The notes beneath the pieces were generated by a model. It was not told where the DNA came from. It searched no databases and was given only the letters and a program-made list of their open reading frames with translations. Shown here piece after piece: positions 8,079 to 16,982 of a stretch of DNA of 64,000 nt. The first letter of the stretch is position 1; every line of letters starts with the position of its first letter. The position numbers and the translations under genes are program-made. The DNA is from Cellulomonas terrae (lineage in GTDB: Bacteria; Actinomycetota; Actinomycetes; Actinomycetales; Cellulomonadaceae), in assembly GCF_007990265.1 (NCBI RefSeq), contig NZ_BJWH01000004.1, positions 186,001-250,000 of the forward strand, read 5' to 3'.

Positions 8079-9581
8079 TCAGTACGCGAACGACAGCGGG
8101 CGCTCGTGCGCCGTGTCCGGGTCGTTTTCGGGGTTGTCCGGGCTGGGGTCGTGCTCGCTGTCCGCCACGCCCTGGATCGCGTACCGGTGCATCAGGCGGT
8201 ACCAGAACACGGCGAGGACCCCGTAGAGGAGCGTGAACGCGATCAGGCTCGTGAGGACCGTCCCCGTGCTGGTCACCGTCGAGACGCCGCGGGCGGTGAG
8301 CAGCCAGACGCCGTCCACGCCGCCGGGGTTCGGGTTGGGCGCGACGACCCACGGCTGGCGGCCCATCTCGGTGAAGATCCAACCGAACGAGGAGGCCAGG
8401 AACGGGGTCGCGATGGCGGCGATGCCGAGGCGGCCGACCCACACGTTCCCGCTCACCCGGCCCTTGCGGGTCACCCAGAACGCGACCAGCGCGAGCGCGG
8501 CCGAGCCGAGGGCGAACCCGATCATGAGGCGGAAGCCCCAGTAGGTGACGGCGAGGTTCGGGATGTAGCTGATGGGCTCGCCGTTCGCGTCCGTGTACCC
8601 GAACTTCTCCTCGTACTCCTGCTGCAGCTGGTCGGTGCCCTGCAGGGTGGCGGAGAAGTCGCCCGTCGCCAGGAACGAGAGGGCGCCGGGGATCTCCAGG
8701 AGGTGGGTGACCTTGTCGCAGTCGGCGCCGGTGCCCAGCGGCCCGATCGCGAGGATCGAGAACGGCACGCTCGACGTCGTCTGGCACAGCGCCTCGGCGG
8801 CGGCCATCTTCGTCGGCTGCTGCTCGAACATGAGCTTGGCCTGCTGGTCCCCGCTCAGGGCGACGCCCACGCCCGAGATCACCATCACGATGACGCCGAG
8901 GACCACGGCGGGGCGGTACACGTCGCGGGCCTTGTCCGCCTGACCGGCGCGCACGAGACGCACCATCCACCAGGCGGCGATCCCGGCGACGAACGTGCCG
9001 GCGGTGAGGAAGGCGGCCGAGATCGTGTGCGGGAACGCCGCGAGCAGGGTGTTGTTCGTGAGGATGGCGCCGATGTCCGTCATCTCCGCCCGCCCGCGTT
9101 CCTCGTTGAACGTGGCGCCGACGGGGTGCTGCATCCAGGAGTTCGCCGCGAGGATGAAGTAGGCGGACAGGTTCGTCGCGATCGCGACGGCCCAGATGCA
9201 GGCCAGGTGGATCTTCTTCGGCAGTTTGTCCCAGCCGAAGATCCACAGGCCCAGGAACGTCGACTCGACGAAGAACGCGGCGAGCGCCTCCATCGCCAGC
9301 GGGGCACCGAACACGTCGCCCACGAAGCGGGAGTACTCGCTCCACGCCATGCCGAACTGGAACTCCTGCACGATGCCGGTGGCCACACCGATCGCGAAGT
9401 TGATGAGCAGGAGCTTTCCGAAGAACTTGGTGAGCCGCAGCCAGCGCTCGTTCCCGGTCCGCACCCAGGCCGTCTGCATGATCGCGACGAGGGGCGCCAG
9501 GCCGATCGTCAACGGGACGAAGATGAAGTGGTAGACGGTCGTGATGCCGAACTGCCACCGTGCCACGTCCAGCGTGTCCAC
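8079..9581 (-). CDS. cydA: Cytochrome bd ubiquinol/menaquinol oxidase subunit I
   Basis: A 500-residue haem-bearing subunit that oxidises quinol and reduces O2 to water. Visible ligands and conserved residues: His18 (VYHFIF), Glu98 and Glu106 (proton path), His185 (PHTISAA), Met353 (FRLM) and the GRQPW motif at 408-412. The quinol (Q) loop near QQPTKMAAAEA lacks the long C-terminal insert of E. coli CydA, giving the short-loop type common in Gram-positives. GTG start at 9581 with a strong GGAGGA three bases upstream. First gene of cydA-cydB-cydD-cydC-kinase. Confidence 0.95.
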   Translation of the reverse strand: MDTLDVARWQFGITTVYHFIFVPLTIGLAPLVAIMQTAWVRTGNERWLRLTKFFGKLLLINFAIGVATGIVQEFQFGMAWSEYSRFVGDVFGAPLAMEALAAFFVESTFLGLWIFGWDKLPKKIHLACIWAVAIATNLSAYFILAANSWMQHPVGATFNEERGRAEMTDIGAILTNNTLLAAFPHTISAAFLTAGTFVAGIAAWWMVRLVRAGQADKARDVYRPAVVLGVIVMVISGVGVALSGDQQAKLMFEQQPTKMAAAEALCQTTSSVPFSILAIGPLGTGADCDKVTHLLEIPGALSFLATGDFSATLQGTDQLQQEYEEKFGYTDANGEPISYIPNLAVTYWGFRLMIGFALGSAALALVAFWVTRKGRVSGNVWVGRLGIAAIATPFLASSFGWIFTEMGRQPWVVAPNPNPGGVDGVWLLTARGVSTVTSTGTVLTSLIAFTLLYGVLAVFWYRLMHRYAIQGVADSEHDPSPDNPENDPDTAHERPLSFAY

Positions 9582-10061
9582 GAGTCCTCCGGGGCCTACA
9601 GGTGCGTCGGGCCTTCGGTCCACGCGCCCGACGGACGAGACGACTGTCCAGGTCAGGCGGCCTGGCCAGAACGCGAGGACCGAGTCCAGTCTGCCCCTGC
9701 CGACGGGGTGCCGGAAGCCAGTCACGACCGGGCGTGCATCACACCGGGACGCGCCGCGGAAACGGAGCGGCACGCCGTACGAAGGCCCCTGTGCGATACT
9801 GACCCCGGCTCCTAGGACGACCACACCGCCCCGGGACCCTTGAGCTCGCAGCACCAGCATGTCGTGCGCGCCAGCCGCCGCTTCGCCGCCCGCTGGTCCC
9901 CGATCGGGACTGACGGCTCCGGCCCCGCAGGCGATGGCGCCGACCGGGTGCAGCAGCCACGACCGCCGACTTTCCGTCGCCGCGCAGCACGCGTGCGACG
10001 ACCGACCGACCGAGTACCGCCGCGTGTGGGTGGCGATACCCGGTACCCAGGAGCACTTCGC
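9582..10061. other. 480-bp divergent intergenic region, cydA / rne
   Basis: No credible gene is seen on either strand. An extended -10-like TG-C-GATACT (9792-9800, plus strand) could drive rne, leaving a 5' leader of about 255 bases; no good -35 is seen. CAGGC-G-GCCTG (9652-9664 area) is a small inverted repeat on the cydA side. I looked for a Rex-type TTGTGA...TCACAA site and found none. Confidence 0.4.
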
Positions 10062-13000
10062 GTGACCGACGAGAACACCCCCACCGCAGACGTGACGACC
10101 GCCGGGGGTGAGGCACCGCCCGCACCCCCGCGCCGCCGCCGTGCCACCCGCGTGACCGCCGCCCCCAGCAACGACGCCCCGGCAGCCGCCGTGGTCACCG
10201 TGCCGGCACCGGTCGAGCCGCCCGCCGAGCCCGCAGCCACCCCCGCGCCGGTCGTCGAGGTGTCGAGCGACGACGCCCCGGCCGCACCGCCGAAGAAGAA
10301 GTCCCGCCGCGTCACGCGCACCGTGGTCGTCGCGTCGGCGGACGAGGCGCCGTCCGCCCCCGTCGAGGCCCCGGCGCCGCAGACTGCCGCCGTCGAGGAG
10401 ACGCCCGCGGTCGACGTGGCCCCGGACGTCGTCGCGGAGGAGCCCGTCGCGGCTGCGCCGCGTCGTCGCCGCTCCGGAACCCGCGCCGCGGCAGCCCCGG
10501 CGCCGGCGCCCGAGCCGCTCGTCGAGGACGAGGAGGCCGAGGGCGCAGCGACGCTCGACGTCCTGGCCGAGCTGGCCGCCGCGGGCGCGCCGGTCGAGCC
10601 CGACGTGGCCCCCGAGCCGGCGAACGCCACCACGAGCACCACCTCCACCGGGTCCCGCTTCGCCACGACGGCGCTCCTCTTCCAGGCGCCGGACCCGACC
10701 GCTGCGCGCCCGCGCCGCCGCCGGGCGCAGGTCGGCACGGGCTCGCCGGAGGAGATCTCCGAGGCCGCCCACCGCGACGCGGAGGCGGACGCGACCGAGG
10801 CCGTCGAGCAGGTCGAGCCGGCGGAGCAGGCCGCCGCGCCCGCGTCGCGCGGCTCGCGCCGCCGTGGCCGTCGCGGTCGCAGCGGTGACGCGGCCCCCGC
10901 CGAGGACACCGCCGCCGACGAGGTCGAGGTCGAGGTTCCCGTCGACGAGGTCGCCGAGGACCGCGAGGTCGACGACCAGGTCGAGACCGACGAGGACGAG
11001 GACGCCGAGGCGACCGACGAGGGCACCGGCGGTGCCCCCCGTCGCCGTCGTCGCCGCGGCGGCCGCGGCCGACGCAGCCGACCCGAGTCCGGTGGCGCGC
11101 CCGAGGACGCCGACGAGCCCGACGACGAGTCCGACGAGAGCGCCGAGGGCGACGCGGAGTCCGACGCCGACGAGTCCGCGGGGGAGGGCGACGGTTCGAG
11201 CCGTCGCCGCCGCCGTCGTCGTCGGGGGTCCTCGCGGGGTGACTCGGGCGACCAGGCCGAGGCCCGCCCGGCCCGCACGCGCGCGCCCAGCGACGAGGTC
11301 ACCGCACTGCGCGGGTCCACCCGCCTCGAGGCCAAGCGTCAGCGCAGGCGGGACGGCCGCGACGCCGGCCGCCGCCGCCAGATCATCACGGAGTCCGAGT
11401 TCCTGGCTCGCCGCGAGTCGGTCGACCGCTCGATGATCGTGCGGGAGAAGAACGCGCGCACGCAGATCGCCGTGCTCGAGGACGGGGTGCTCGTCGAGCA
11501 CTACGTGTCCAACCAGGCGCAGTCGTCGATGGTCGGCAACGTGTACCTCGGTCGCGTGCAGAACGTGCTGCCCAGCATGGAGGCCGCGTTCGTCGACGTC
11601 GGCAAGGGTCGCAACGCCGTGCTCTACGCCGGTGAGGTCAACTGGGACGCCGCCGGGCTCGAGGGGGGTTCGGCGCGCCGCATCGAGCAGGCGCTCAAGT
11701 CCGGCGACCCGGTCCTGGTGCAGGTCACCAAGGACCCCATCGGCCACAAGGGCGCCCGCCTGACCTCGCAGGTCACGCTCGCCGGCCGCTACCTGGTCTA
11801 CGTGCCCGGTGGCGGCATGACCGGCATCAGCCGCAAGCTGCCCGACACCGAGCGCAACCGTCTGAAGAAGATCCTGCGCGAGATCGTCCCGGACACCGCG
11901 GGCGTCATCGTCCGCACCGCGGCCGAGGGGGCCAGCGAGGACGAGCTGCGCGCGGACATCGCCCGCCTGCAGGGGCAGTGGGAGGCCATCGAGAAGAAGT
12001 CGAAGACCGCGTCGGCCCCGGCCCTGCTCCAGGGTGAGCCGGACATGGCCATCCGCGTGGTCCGCGACATCTTCAACGACGACTTCTCGTCGCTGATCGT
12101 GGAGGGGGCCGAGGCCTGGTCGACGATCTCGTCGTACATCGACGAGCTCGCGCCGGACCTGGCGCAGAAGGTGTCCCGCTGGGAGTCCGACGCGGACGTC
12201 TTCGCCGAGCACCGCATCGACGAGCAGCTGGCCAAGGGCATGGACCGCAAGGTCTGGCTGCCGTCGGGTGGCTCGCTGGTCATCGACCGCACCGAGGCCA
12301 TGACGGTCGTCGACGTCAACACCGGCAAGTTCACGGGCTCGGGCGGCACGCTCGAGGAGACCGTGACGCGCAACAACCTCGAGGCCGCCGAGGAGATCGT
12401 CCGCCAGCTCCGGCTGCGCGACATCGGCGGCATCATCGTCATCGACTTCATCGACATGGTGCTCGAGTCCAACCGTGACCTCGTGCTGCGCCGCCTGGTG
12501 GAGTGCCTGGGCCGGGACCGGACCAAGCACCAGGTCGCCGAGGTCACCTCGCTCGGCCTGGTCCAGATGACGCGCAAGCGTGTCGGCCAGGGCCTGGTCG
12601 AGGCGTTCAGCGAGACGTGCGAGCACTGCCACGGGCGGGGCTTCATCGTGCACGAGGAGCCGATCGAGAAGAACAACCAGCGTCCCGACGCCGGCGCCCA
12701 GCAGCAGCCCACCGCCAACTCCGACGGCGAGGCCAAGAGGTCGCGCCGCAAGCGTGGGGGTGCCAAGGAGCCGGTCGCGCACGTCCCGCACGCGGGTGTG
12801 CCGGTCCTGCCCGAGGCCCGAGAGGCGGTCAAGGCGACGCTCGCGACCATCGCCGCGGCCGCCGCCCACGCGCACGAGCACGAGCACGAGCACCACGCGC
12901 CGGCCGCAGCCGAGCCGACGGACTCCGTCACGCCCAGCGCTCCTGCTCTCGACGTGCTCGCGGAGTTCGCGGGCTCGAAGGCGGCGGCCGAGCCCGTGCC

Positions 13001-13115
13001 GGACGGCCCGTTCGAGGAGCTCGAGCTGACGGCGGTCCCCGCGGACGTGTTCGAGCCGGAGCGCGCGGAGCCGACCGTCGAGCCCGAGGACGACGCCGCC
13101 ACCCAGCAGGACTGA
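10062..13115 (+). CDS. rne: Rne/Rng-family endoribonuclease (RNase E/G)
   Basis: A 1017-residue endoribonuclease for mRNA decay and rRNA processing. Residues 1 to about 440 are low complexity: Ala/Pro/Glu/Asp-rich with Arg clusters (RRRRRRR-type patches), likely RNA- or partner-binding and disordered. The catalytic core follows: S1-type RNA-binding region from about 458 (NVYLGRVQNVLPSMEAAFVD), Mg ligands Asp751 (VVDVNTGK) and Asp795 (IIVIDFID), 44 apart as in RNase E, and the zinc link C853-E-H-C856. GTG at 10062 is chosen because GGAG lies about 9 bases upstream; the frame is open upstream but reads unlike protein. The C-terminal His/Glu-rich tail is short. Confidence 0.9.
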   Translation: MTDENTPTADVTTAGGEAPPAPPRRRRATRVTAAPSNDAPAAAVVTVPAPVEPPAEPAATPAPVVEVSSDDAPAAPPKKKSRRVTRTVVVASADEAPSAPVEAPAPQTAAVEETPAVDVAPDVVAEEPVAAAPRRRRSGTRAAAAPAPAPEPLVEDEEAEGAATLDVLAELAAAGAPVEPDVAPEPANATTSTTSTGSRFATTALLFQAPDPTAARPRRRRAQVGTGSPEEISEAAHRDAEADATEAVEQVEPAEQAAAPASRGSRRRGRRGRSGDAAPAEDTAADEVEVEVPVDEVAEDREVDDQVETDEDEDAEATDEGTGGAPRRRRRRGGRGRRSRPESGGAPEDADEPDDESDESAEGDAESDADESAGEGDGSSRRRRRRRRGSSRGDSGDQAEARPARTRAPSDEVTALRGSTRLEAKRQRRRDGRDAGRRRQIITESEFLARRESVDRSMIVREKNARTQIAVLEDGVLVEHYVSNQAQSSMVGNVYLGRVQNVLPSMEAAFVDVGKGRNAVLYAGEVNWDAAGLEGGSARRIEQALKSGDPVLVQVTKDPIGHKGARLTSQVTLAGRYLVYVPGGGMTGISRKLPDTERNRLKKILREIVPDTAGVIVRTAAEGASEDELRADIARLQGQWEAIEKKSKTASAPALLQGEPDMAIRVVRDIFNDDFSSLIVEGAEAWSTISSYIDELAPDLAQKVSRWESDADVFAEHRIDEQLAKGMDRKVWLPSGGSLVIDRTEAMTVVDVNTGKFTGSGGTLEETVTRNNLEAAEEIVRQLRLRDIGGIIVIDFIDMVLESNRDLVLRRLVECLGRDRTKHQVAEVTSLGLVQMTRKRVGQGLVEAFSETCEHCHGRGFIVHEEPIEKNNQRPDAGAQQQPTANSDGEAKRSRRKRGGAKEPVAHVPHAGVPVLPEAREAVKATLATIAAAAAHAHEHEHEHHAPAAAEPTDSVTPSAPALDVLAEFAGSKAAAEPVPDGPFEELELTAVPADVFEPERAEPTVEPEDDAATQQD

Positions 13116-13116
13116 C

Positions 13117-13160
13117 GACGAGGCTCGTGCCGGTCAGCCGACCGGCACGAGCGCCTCGTC
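13117..13160. terminator. Bidirectional terminator-like hairpin after rne
   Basis: Near-perfect 17-18 bp stem (GACGAGG-CTCGTGCCGGT pairing with ACCGGCACGAG-CGCCTCGTC) with a 6-base loop. It lies between convergent rne and the oxidoreductase and includes the last codons and stop of the latter. Confidence 0.7.
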
Positions 13161-13754
13161 GCGGGGCGTGAGCCGAACACGGGCGACGCGGTCCTCCATG
13201 CGGGCGAGCCACCGCTCGCGTCGCTGCGGGGACACCTCGGCCACCCGCGGGTGGCTCAGCCATCGCGCCGGTACGCCCATCTTGTGCCAGACCCCGCGGA
13301 CCGACGCCTTCTGCGCGGTGTTGCCGAACAGCCACCGGTAGGCGGGTCCCGGCGTCGCCATCGTCGTCGCCACGGTGACGCGCTGGAGTCGCACGAACCG
13401 TGCCCGGGGCAGGCCGAGGACGCCGTCCTCGTAGGCCCAGCCGGGCACGAGCACCTTGTCGATGAAGCCCTTCATCACGGCCGGTGCGGTCTCCCACCAG
13501 ACGGGGTGGACCAGGACGAGGTGGTCGGCGGCGTCGATCCGGCGCTGCAGGTCGGCGACGACCGGGTCGATGGTCGCGTGAGCCCGCCAGGCCGCGAGGT
13601 CCGCGCGGCGCATGACCGGGTCGAAGCCCGAGGCGTCGAGGTCGACGAGGTCCACCTCCCGTCCGGCCCGCCGCGCACCGTGCACCGCGGCGTCGGCGAG
13701 CGCGTGGCAGAAGCTGCCCTCGTAGGGGTGGTTGACGACGATCATCGTGCGCAC
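13134..13754 (-). CDS. NAD(P)H-dependent flavodoxin-fold oxidoreductase
   Basis: A 206-residue protein of the Flavodoxin_2 (quinone reductase / KefF / MdaB) family, which uses FMN or FAD to reduce quinones and nitro or azo compounds by two electrons. The N-terminal VVNHPYEGSFCHALAD is the flavin-phosphate loop, and HPVWWETAPAVMKGFID is the family signature. Divergent from a TetR regulator; three operator-like dyads fill the gap between them, so it is the probable target of that repressor. Its natural inducer and substrate are unknown. Confidence 0.85.
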   Translation of the reverse strand: MRTMIVVNHPYEGSFCHALADAAVHGARRAGREVDLVDLDASGFDPVMRRADLAAWRAHATIDPVVADLQRRIDAADHLVLVHPVWWETAPAVMKGFIDKVLVPGWAYEDGVLGLPRARFVRLQRVTVATTMATPGPAYRWLFGNTAQKASVRGVWHKMGVPARWLSHPRVAEVSPQRRERWLARMEDRVARVRLTPRDEALVPVG

Positions 13755-13763
13755 GGCAGCTCC

Positions 13764-13812
13764 TTGAACGATGTTAAATTGAACGCTGTTAGATTGATTT
13801 AACGACGTTCAG
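13764..13812. promoter_or_regulatory. Three TetR operator-like dyads
   Basis: Three 15-bp imperfect palindromes of the form TTGAAC-N3-GTTAAA: 13764-13778, 13779-13793 (directly abutting) and 13798-13812 (inverted). All fit TTnAACnnnGTTnAA with at most one deviation. They lie 10-58 bp upstream of the oxidoreductase start and 41-89 bp upstream of the TetR start, in a locally AT-rich patch. Confidence 0.65.
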
Positions 13813-13852
13813 TTGTCAAGGTGAGGCGGAACCCGAGGGGAGGGCGGTGCGG

Positions 13853-14461
13853 ATGGCGCAGCGACTGGATCGCGAGCGGATCGTCCGGCGCGCCCTCGAC
13901 CTGCTCGACGAGGTCGGCCTGGACGGCCTCACGCTGCGCCGGCTGGCGAGCGACCTCGGGGTGCAGGCGGCCGCGCTGTACTGGCACGTCCCGAGCAAGG
14001 CGGCGCTGCTCGACGAGATGGCGACGACCATGCTCCGCGACCTCATCGAGCAGGCGAACGACGAGCTCGCCGCGCTGGCGGGGGAGCCGTGGCAGGACTG
14101 CGTCCTGCTCTCTGCCGACCGGTTCCGGGCGGCGCTCCTGGCCCGCCGGGACGGCGCCCGGGTGTTCAGCGGCACCTACCTCACTGACGAGCGGCTGGCC
14201 GGTTGGGTCGAGCTGCCGCTGTCGATCCTTGTCGACGCCGGCTTCCCCACGGCCGACGCGACGCGTGCCTGGGGGACTCTCCTGGCGTTCGTGCAGGGGT
14301 TCGCGGTCGAGGAGCAGGCGCAGCCGCCGGGCGCGGGCGCAGACGTCGACGAGCGCTTCGCGTTCGGGGTCGACGTGATCGTGCGCGGGCTGGAGTCCCG
14401 GCTCGCGGCGGCCGACGTGCGTTCCGTCACGTCGGCCCTGGCGCAGCACGACCACGTTTGA
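13853..14461 (+). CDS. TetR-family repressor (TetR_C type)
   Basis: A 202-residue repressor. The N-terminal HTH (about 5-50) has the LTLRRLASDLGVQAAALYWHVPSK pattern of the TetR class proper (ALYWHV motif), and the C-terminal half resembles the TetR_C ligand domain. ATG 13853 is preferred to GTG 13847 because the GAGGGGAGGG ribosome site ends 9 bases before it. Divergent from the flavodoxin-fold oxidoreductase with three shared dyads, indicating autoregulation and control of that enzyme. Ligand unknown. Confidence 0.85.
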   Translation: MAQRLDRERIVRRALDLLDEVGLDGLTLRRLASDLGVQAAALYWHVPSKAALLDEMATTMLRDLIEQANDELAALAGEPWQDCVLLSADRFRAALLARRDGARVFSGTYLTDERLAGWVELPLSILVDAGFPTADATRAWGTLLAFVQGFAVEEQAQPPGAGADVDERFAFGVDVIVRGLESRLAAADVRSVTSALAQHDHV

Positions 14462-14486
14462 CCCTGCGCCGTGCGGTCCGTACCCT
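14458..14486 (+). promoter_or_regulatory. rplU promoter
   Basis: TTGACC (14458-14463), 17-bp spacer, TACCCT (14481-14486): a near-consensus housekeeping promoter. The -35 overlaps the stop codon of the upstream TetR gene. Confidence 0.65.
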
Positions 14487-14492
14487 AGAACG

Positions 14493-14648
14493 TCGGCGCG
14501 TCGTGTGCGCGCTGGTCAGGTGTGCCGCCGTAGCGGCGCCGACGCGAACCCCCACGGGAACCGGCCAAGACCGGTGGCAGCGGGATGTGCGCGGGCGCAG
14601 GCAGGGCGCATCCCGAGCATGGTGACCTAGGCAGTTCGACGAGCAGAG
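14493..14648 (+). ncRNA. Structured 5' leader of rplU-rpmA
   Basis: About 155 untranslated bases between the predicted start and the rplU ATG. Three consecutive hairpins can be drawn: 14524-14537 (5-bp GC stem, CGTA loop), 14560-14575 (ACCGG/CCGGT) and 14582-14614 (GGGATG-t-GCGC pairing with GCGCATCCC). Position and structure fit a ribosomal-protein autoregulatory leader, but this is inference. Confidence 0.4.
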
Positions 14649-14969
14649 ATGAGCAGCAACGTGGTGTACGCGATCGTGAAGGCTGGCGGCCGCCAGGAGA
14701 AGGTCGCGGTGGGCGACGTCGTCGTCGTCGACCGCCTCGCCGCGCAGGCCGGGTCGACCATCGAGCTGACCGCCCTGCTGCTCGTCGACGGTGAGAAGGT
14801 CACCACCGACGCCAAGGCGCTGGCCAAGGTCAAGGTGACGGCGGAGGTCGTGCGGGACGAGAAGGGTCCCAAGATCGACATCCTCAAGTACAAGAACAAG
14901 ACCGGCTACCGCAAGCGCCAGGGTCACCGCCAGAAGCTGACCCGCCTCAAGGTCACCGGCATCTCCTGA
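14649..14969 (+). CDS. rplU: 50S ribosomal protein L21
   Basis: A 106-residue protein that binds 23S rRNA. The bL21 pattern is complete, from [13 protein letters not shown] at the N-terminus to [15 protein letters not shown] near the C-terminus. Followed after 63 bp by rpmA, the conserved bacterial order. Expressed from the strong promoter at 14458-14486 with a structured leader. Confidence 0.97.
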   Translation: MSSNVVYAIVKAGGRQEKVAVGDVVVVDRLAAQAGSTIELTALLLVDGEKVTTDAKALAKVKVTAEVVRDEKGPKIDILKYKNKTGYRKRQGHRQKLTRLKVTGIS

Positions 14970-15032
14970 TCTCACGCGCCGCGGCCTGCAGGCTGCGGAC
15001 CCCCATTCTCTGAGCACGAAAGCAGGTTCGTC

Positions 15033-15293
15033 ATGGCACACAAGAAGGGCGCGAGCTCCTCGCGCAACGGTCGCGACTCCAACGCCCAGCGCCTGGGCGT
15101 CAAGCGCTTCGGTGGCCAGGTCGTGAAGGCCGGCGAGATCATCGTCCGCCAGCGCGGCACGCACTTCCACCCCGGTGTGAACGTCGGCCGTGGCGGCGAC
15201 GACACGCTGTTCGCCCTCGCCCCCGGCGCCGTGACCTTCGGGACGCGCCGTGGCCGCAAGGTCATCGACATCGTCGCGGCGGCCGAGGTCTGA
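15033..15293 (+). CDS. rpmA: 50S ribosomal protein L27
   Basis: An 86-residue protein starting [16 protein letters not shown], the flexible N-terminal arm that reaches the peptidyl-transferase centre. The mature-type start shows no Firmicute-style prepeptide. AAAGCAGG-type ribosome site lies upstream of ATG 15033. A strong terminator hairpin follows, before obgE. Confidence 0.97.
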   Translation: MAHKKGASSSRNGRDSNAQRLGVKRFGGQVVKAGEIIVRQRGTHFHPGVNVGRGGDDTLFALAPGAVTFGTRRGRKVIDIVAAAEV

Positions 15294-15338
15294 GTTTTCA
15301 GGACGATGCGGCATCGGTCCGCGTCGGGTCATTCGTGG

Positions 15339-15367
15339 AAGGGGCGCACCGGTGCGGTGCGCCCCTT
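15339..15367 (+). terminator. Terminator between rpmA and obgE
   Basis: A perfect 12-bp stem (AAGGGGCGCACC / GGTGCGCCCCTT) with a 5-base GGTGC loop, then CTGCGTGTG rather than a T run. It would uncouple abundant r-protein mRNA from obgE. Confidence 0.7.
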
Positions 15368-15410
15368 CTGCGTGTGAGGATCAAGCAGCAAGAGCAAGGG
15401 AGGTTCAGCC

Positions 15411-16934
15411 GTGGTGACATTCGTCGACCGGGTCGTGCTGCATGCGACCGGCGGTGACGGTGGGCACGGTTGTGCGTCCATCCACCGGGAGAAGTTCAAG
15501 CCGCTCGCCGGCCCCGACGGGGGCAACGGCGGCAACGGTGGCTCGGTGATCATCCAGGTCGACCCGCAGGTCACCACGCTGCTCGACTACCACCACTCGC
15601 CCCACCGGCACGCGCCGTCCGGCACCCAGGGCATGGGCGACCACCGCTCCGGCTCCACCGGCGCGGACCTGGTGCTCGGCGTCCCCGACGGCACCGTCGT
15701 GAAGTCCCCCGACGGCACGGTCCTCGCTGACCTCGTCGGCGTCGGGGCCCAGTACGTCGCCGCCGCCGGTGGCCGTGGGGGACTCGGCAACGCCGCGCTC
15801 GCCTCGCAGCGGCGCAAGGCCCCCGGCTTCGCGCTGCTCGGCGAGCCCGGGACCGAGCAGGACATCGTGCTCGAGCTCAAGACGATCGCCGACGTCGCCC
15901 TCGTCGGGTACCCGAGCGCCGGCAAGTCCAGCCTCGTCGCCGCGATCTCCGCGGCCCGGCCGAAGATCGCCGACTACCCGTTCACGACGCTCGTCCCGAA
16001 CCTGGGCGTCGTGCAGGCGGGCAGCGCGCGGTACACCGTCGCCGACGTCCCCGGGCTCATCCCCGGCGCGTCCGAGGGGCGTGGCCTCGGCCTGGAGTTC
16101 CTGCGGCACATCGAGCGCTGCGCGGTCATCGTGCACGTGCTCGACTGCGCGACCCTCGAGCCGGACCGCGACCCGCTGTCGGACCTCGAGGACATCGAGG
16201 CCGAGCTGCGGACCTACGCTGGCGACCTGACGATCGAGGGCGGCCGCGTGCCGCTCCTGGAGCGGCCGCAGATCGTCGTGCTGAACAAGATCGACGTCCC
16301 CGAGGCGCGCGAGCTCGCCGAGCTGGTCAAGCCTGACCTCGAGGCCCGCGGGTTCCGCGTGTTCGAGGTGTCGACGGCGAGCCACGAGGGTCTGCGCCCG
16401 CTGACGTTCGCGCTCGGCGAGATCGTCGACAAGGCCCGACGGGACGCGCCGGCGCCGGAGAACACGCGCGTCGTGCTGCGTCCGAAGGCCGTCGACGACG
16501 CCGGGTTCACCGTGACCCGCCGCGAGGTCGAGGGGCAGGGCGTCTACTTCTGGGTGCGGGGCGAGAAGCCCGAGCGCTGGGTGCGTCAGACCGACTTCTC
16601 CAACGACGAGGCCGTCGGCTACCTGGCCGACCGGCTGGCACGCCTGGGCGTCGAGGAGAAGCTCTTCGCCACGGGCGCCGTCGCCGGCGACGAGGTGCGC
16701 ATCGGTCCGGAGCACAACGCCGTGGTGTTCGACTGGGAGCCGACGCTCATGACCGGGTCGGAGTTCCTCGGCGGTCCCCGTGGTGTCGACCTGCGGCTCG
16801 AGGACCACTCGCGCCCGACGCGCGGCGAGAAGCGCCAGGAGTACAAGGAGCGCATGGACGCCAAGACGGAGGCGCGCGAGGAGCTGTGGACCGAGCGTGA
16901 GGCCGGCGTCTGGACGGACGCGGCGGAGAGCTGA
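15411..16934 (+). CDS. obgE: GTPase Obg/CgtA
   Basis: A 507-residue essential GTPase in late 50S assembly and stress response. The glycine-rich Obg fold covers about 1-158 ([26 protein letters not shown]). The G domain carries G1 [11 protein letters not shown]3 DVPGLI and G4 NKID, and a C-terminal OCT domain spans about 350-430 ([19 protein letters not shown]). The start at 15411 is GTG, after GGGAGG. Standard order after rplU-rpmA. Confidence 0.96.
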   Translation: MVTFVDRVVLHATGGDGGHGCASIHREKFKPLAGPDGGNGGNGGSVIIQVDPQVTTLLDYHHSPHRHAPSGTQGMGDHRSGSTGADLVLGVPDGTVVKSPDGTVLADLVGVGAQYVAAAGGRGGLGNAALASQRRKAPGFALLGEPGTEQDIVLELKTIADVALVGYPSAGKSSLVAAISAARPKIADYPFTTLVPNLGVVQAGSARYTVADVPGLIPGASEGRGLGLEFLRHIERCAVIVHVLDCATLEPDRDPLSDLEDIEAELRTYAGDLTIEGGRVPLLERPQIVVLNKIDVPEARELAELVKPDLEARGFRVFEVSTASHEGLRPLTFALGEIVDKARRDAPAPENTRVVLRPKAVDDAGFTVTRREVEGQGVYFWVRGEKPERWVRQTDFSNDEAVGYLADRLARLGVEEKLFATGAVAGDEVRIGPEHNAVVFDWEPTLMTGSEFLGGPRGVDLRLEDHSRPTRGEKRQEYKERMDAKTEAREELWTEREAGVWTDAAES

Positions 16935-16982
16935 CGTCCGCGCACCGGATAAGCGCGTGACCAGCGGCAGCCACGCGGCAGA

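Noticed and set aside
9582..9830. Rex- or FNR-type operator upstream of cydA
   Set aside because: I looked for TTGTGA...TCACAA and TTGAT...ATCAA dyads and found nothing close.
8079..12896. A 1605-codon open frame on the minus strand running from cydA across rne
   Set aside because: Only its last 500 codons are cydA, with a ribosome site at 9581. The rest is antisense to rne, whose core is clearly coding on the plus strand; the Asp/Glu/Arg-rich N-terminus of rne keeps antisense frames open by base composition.
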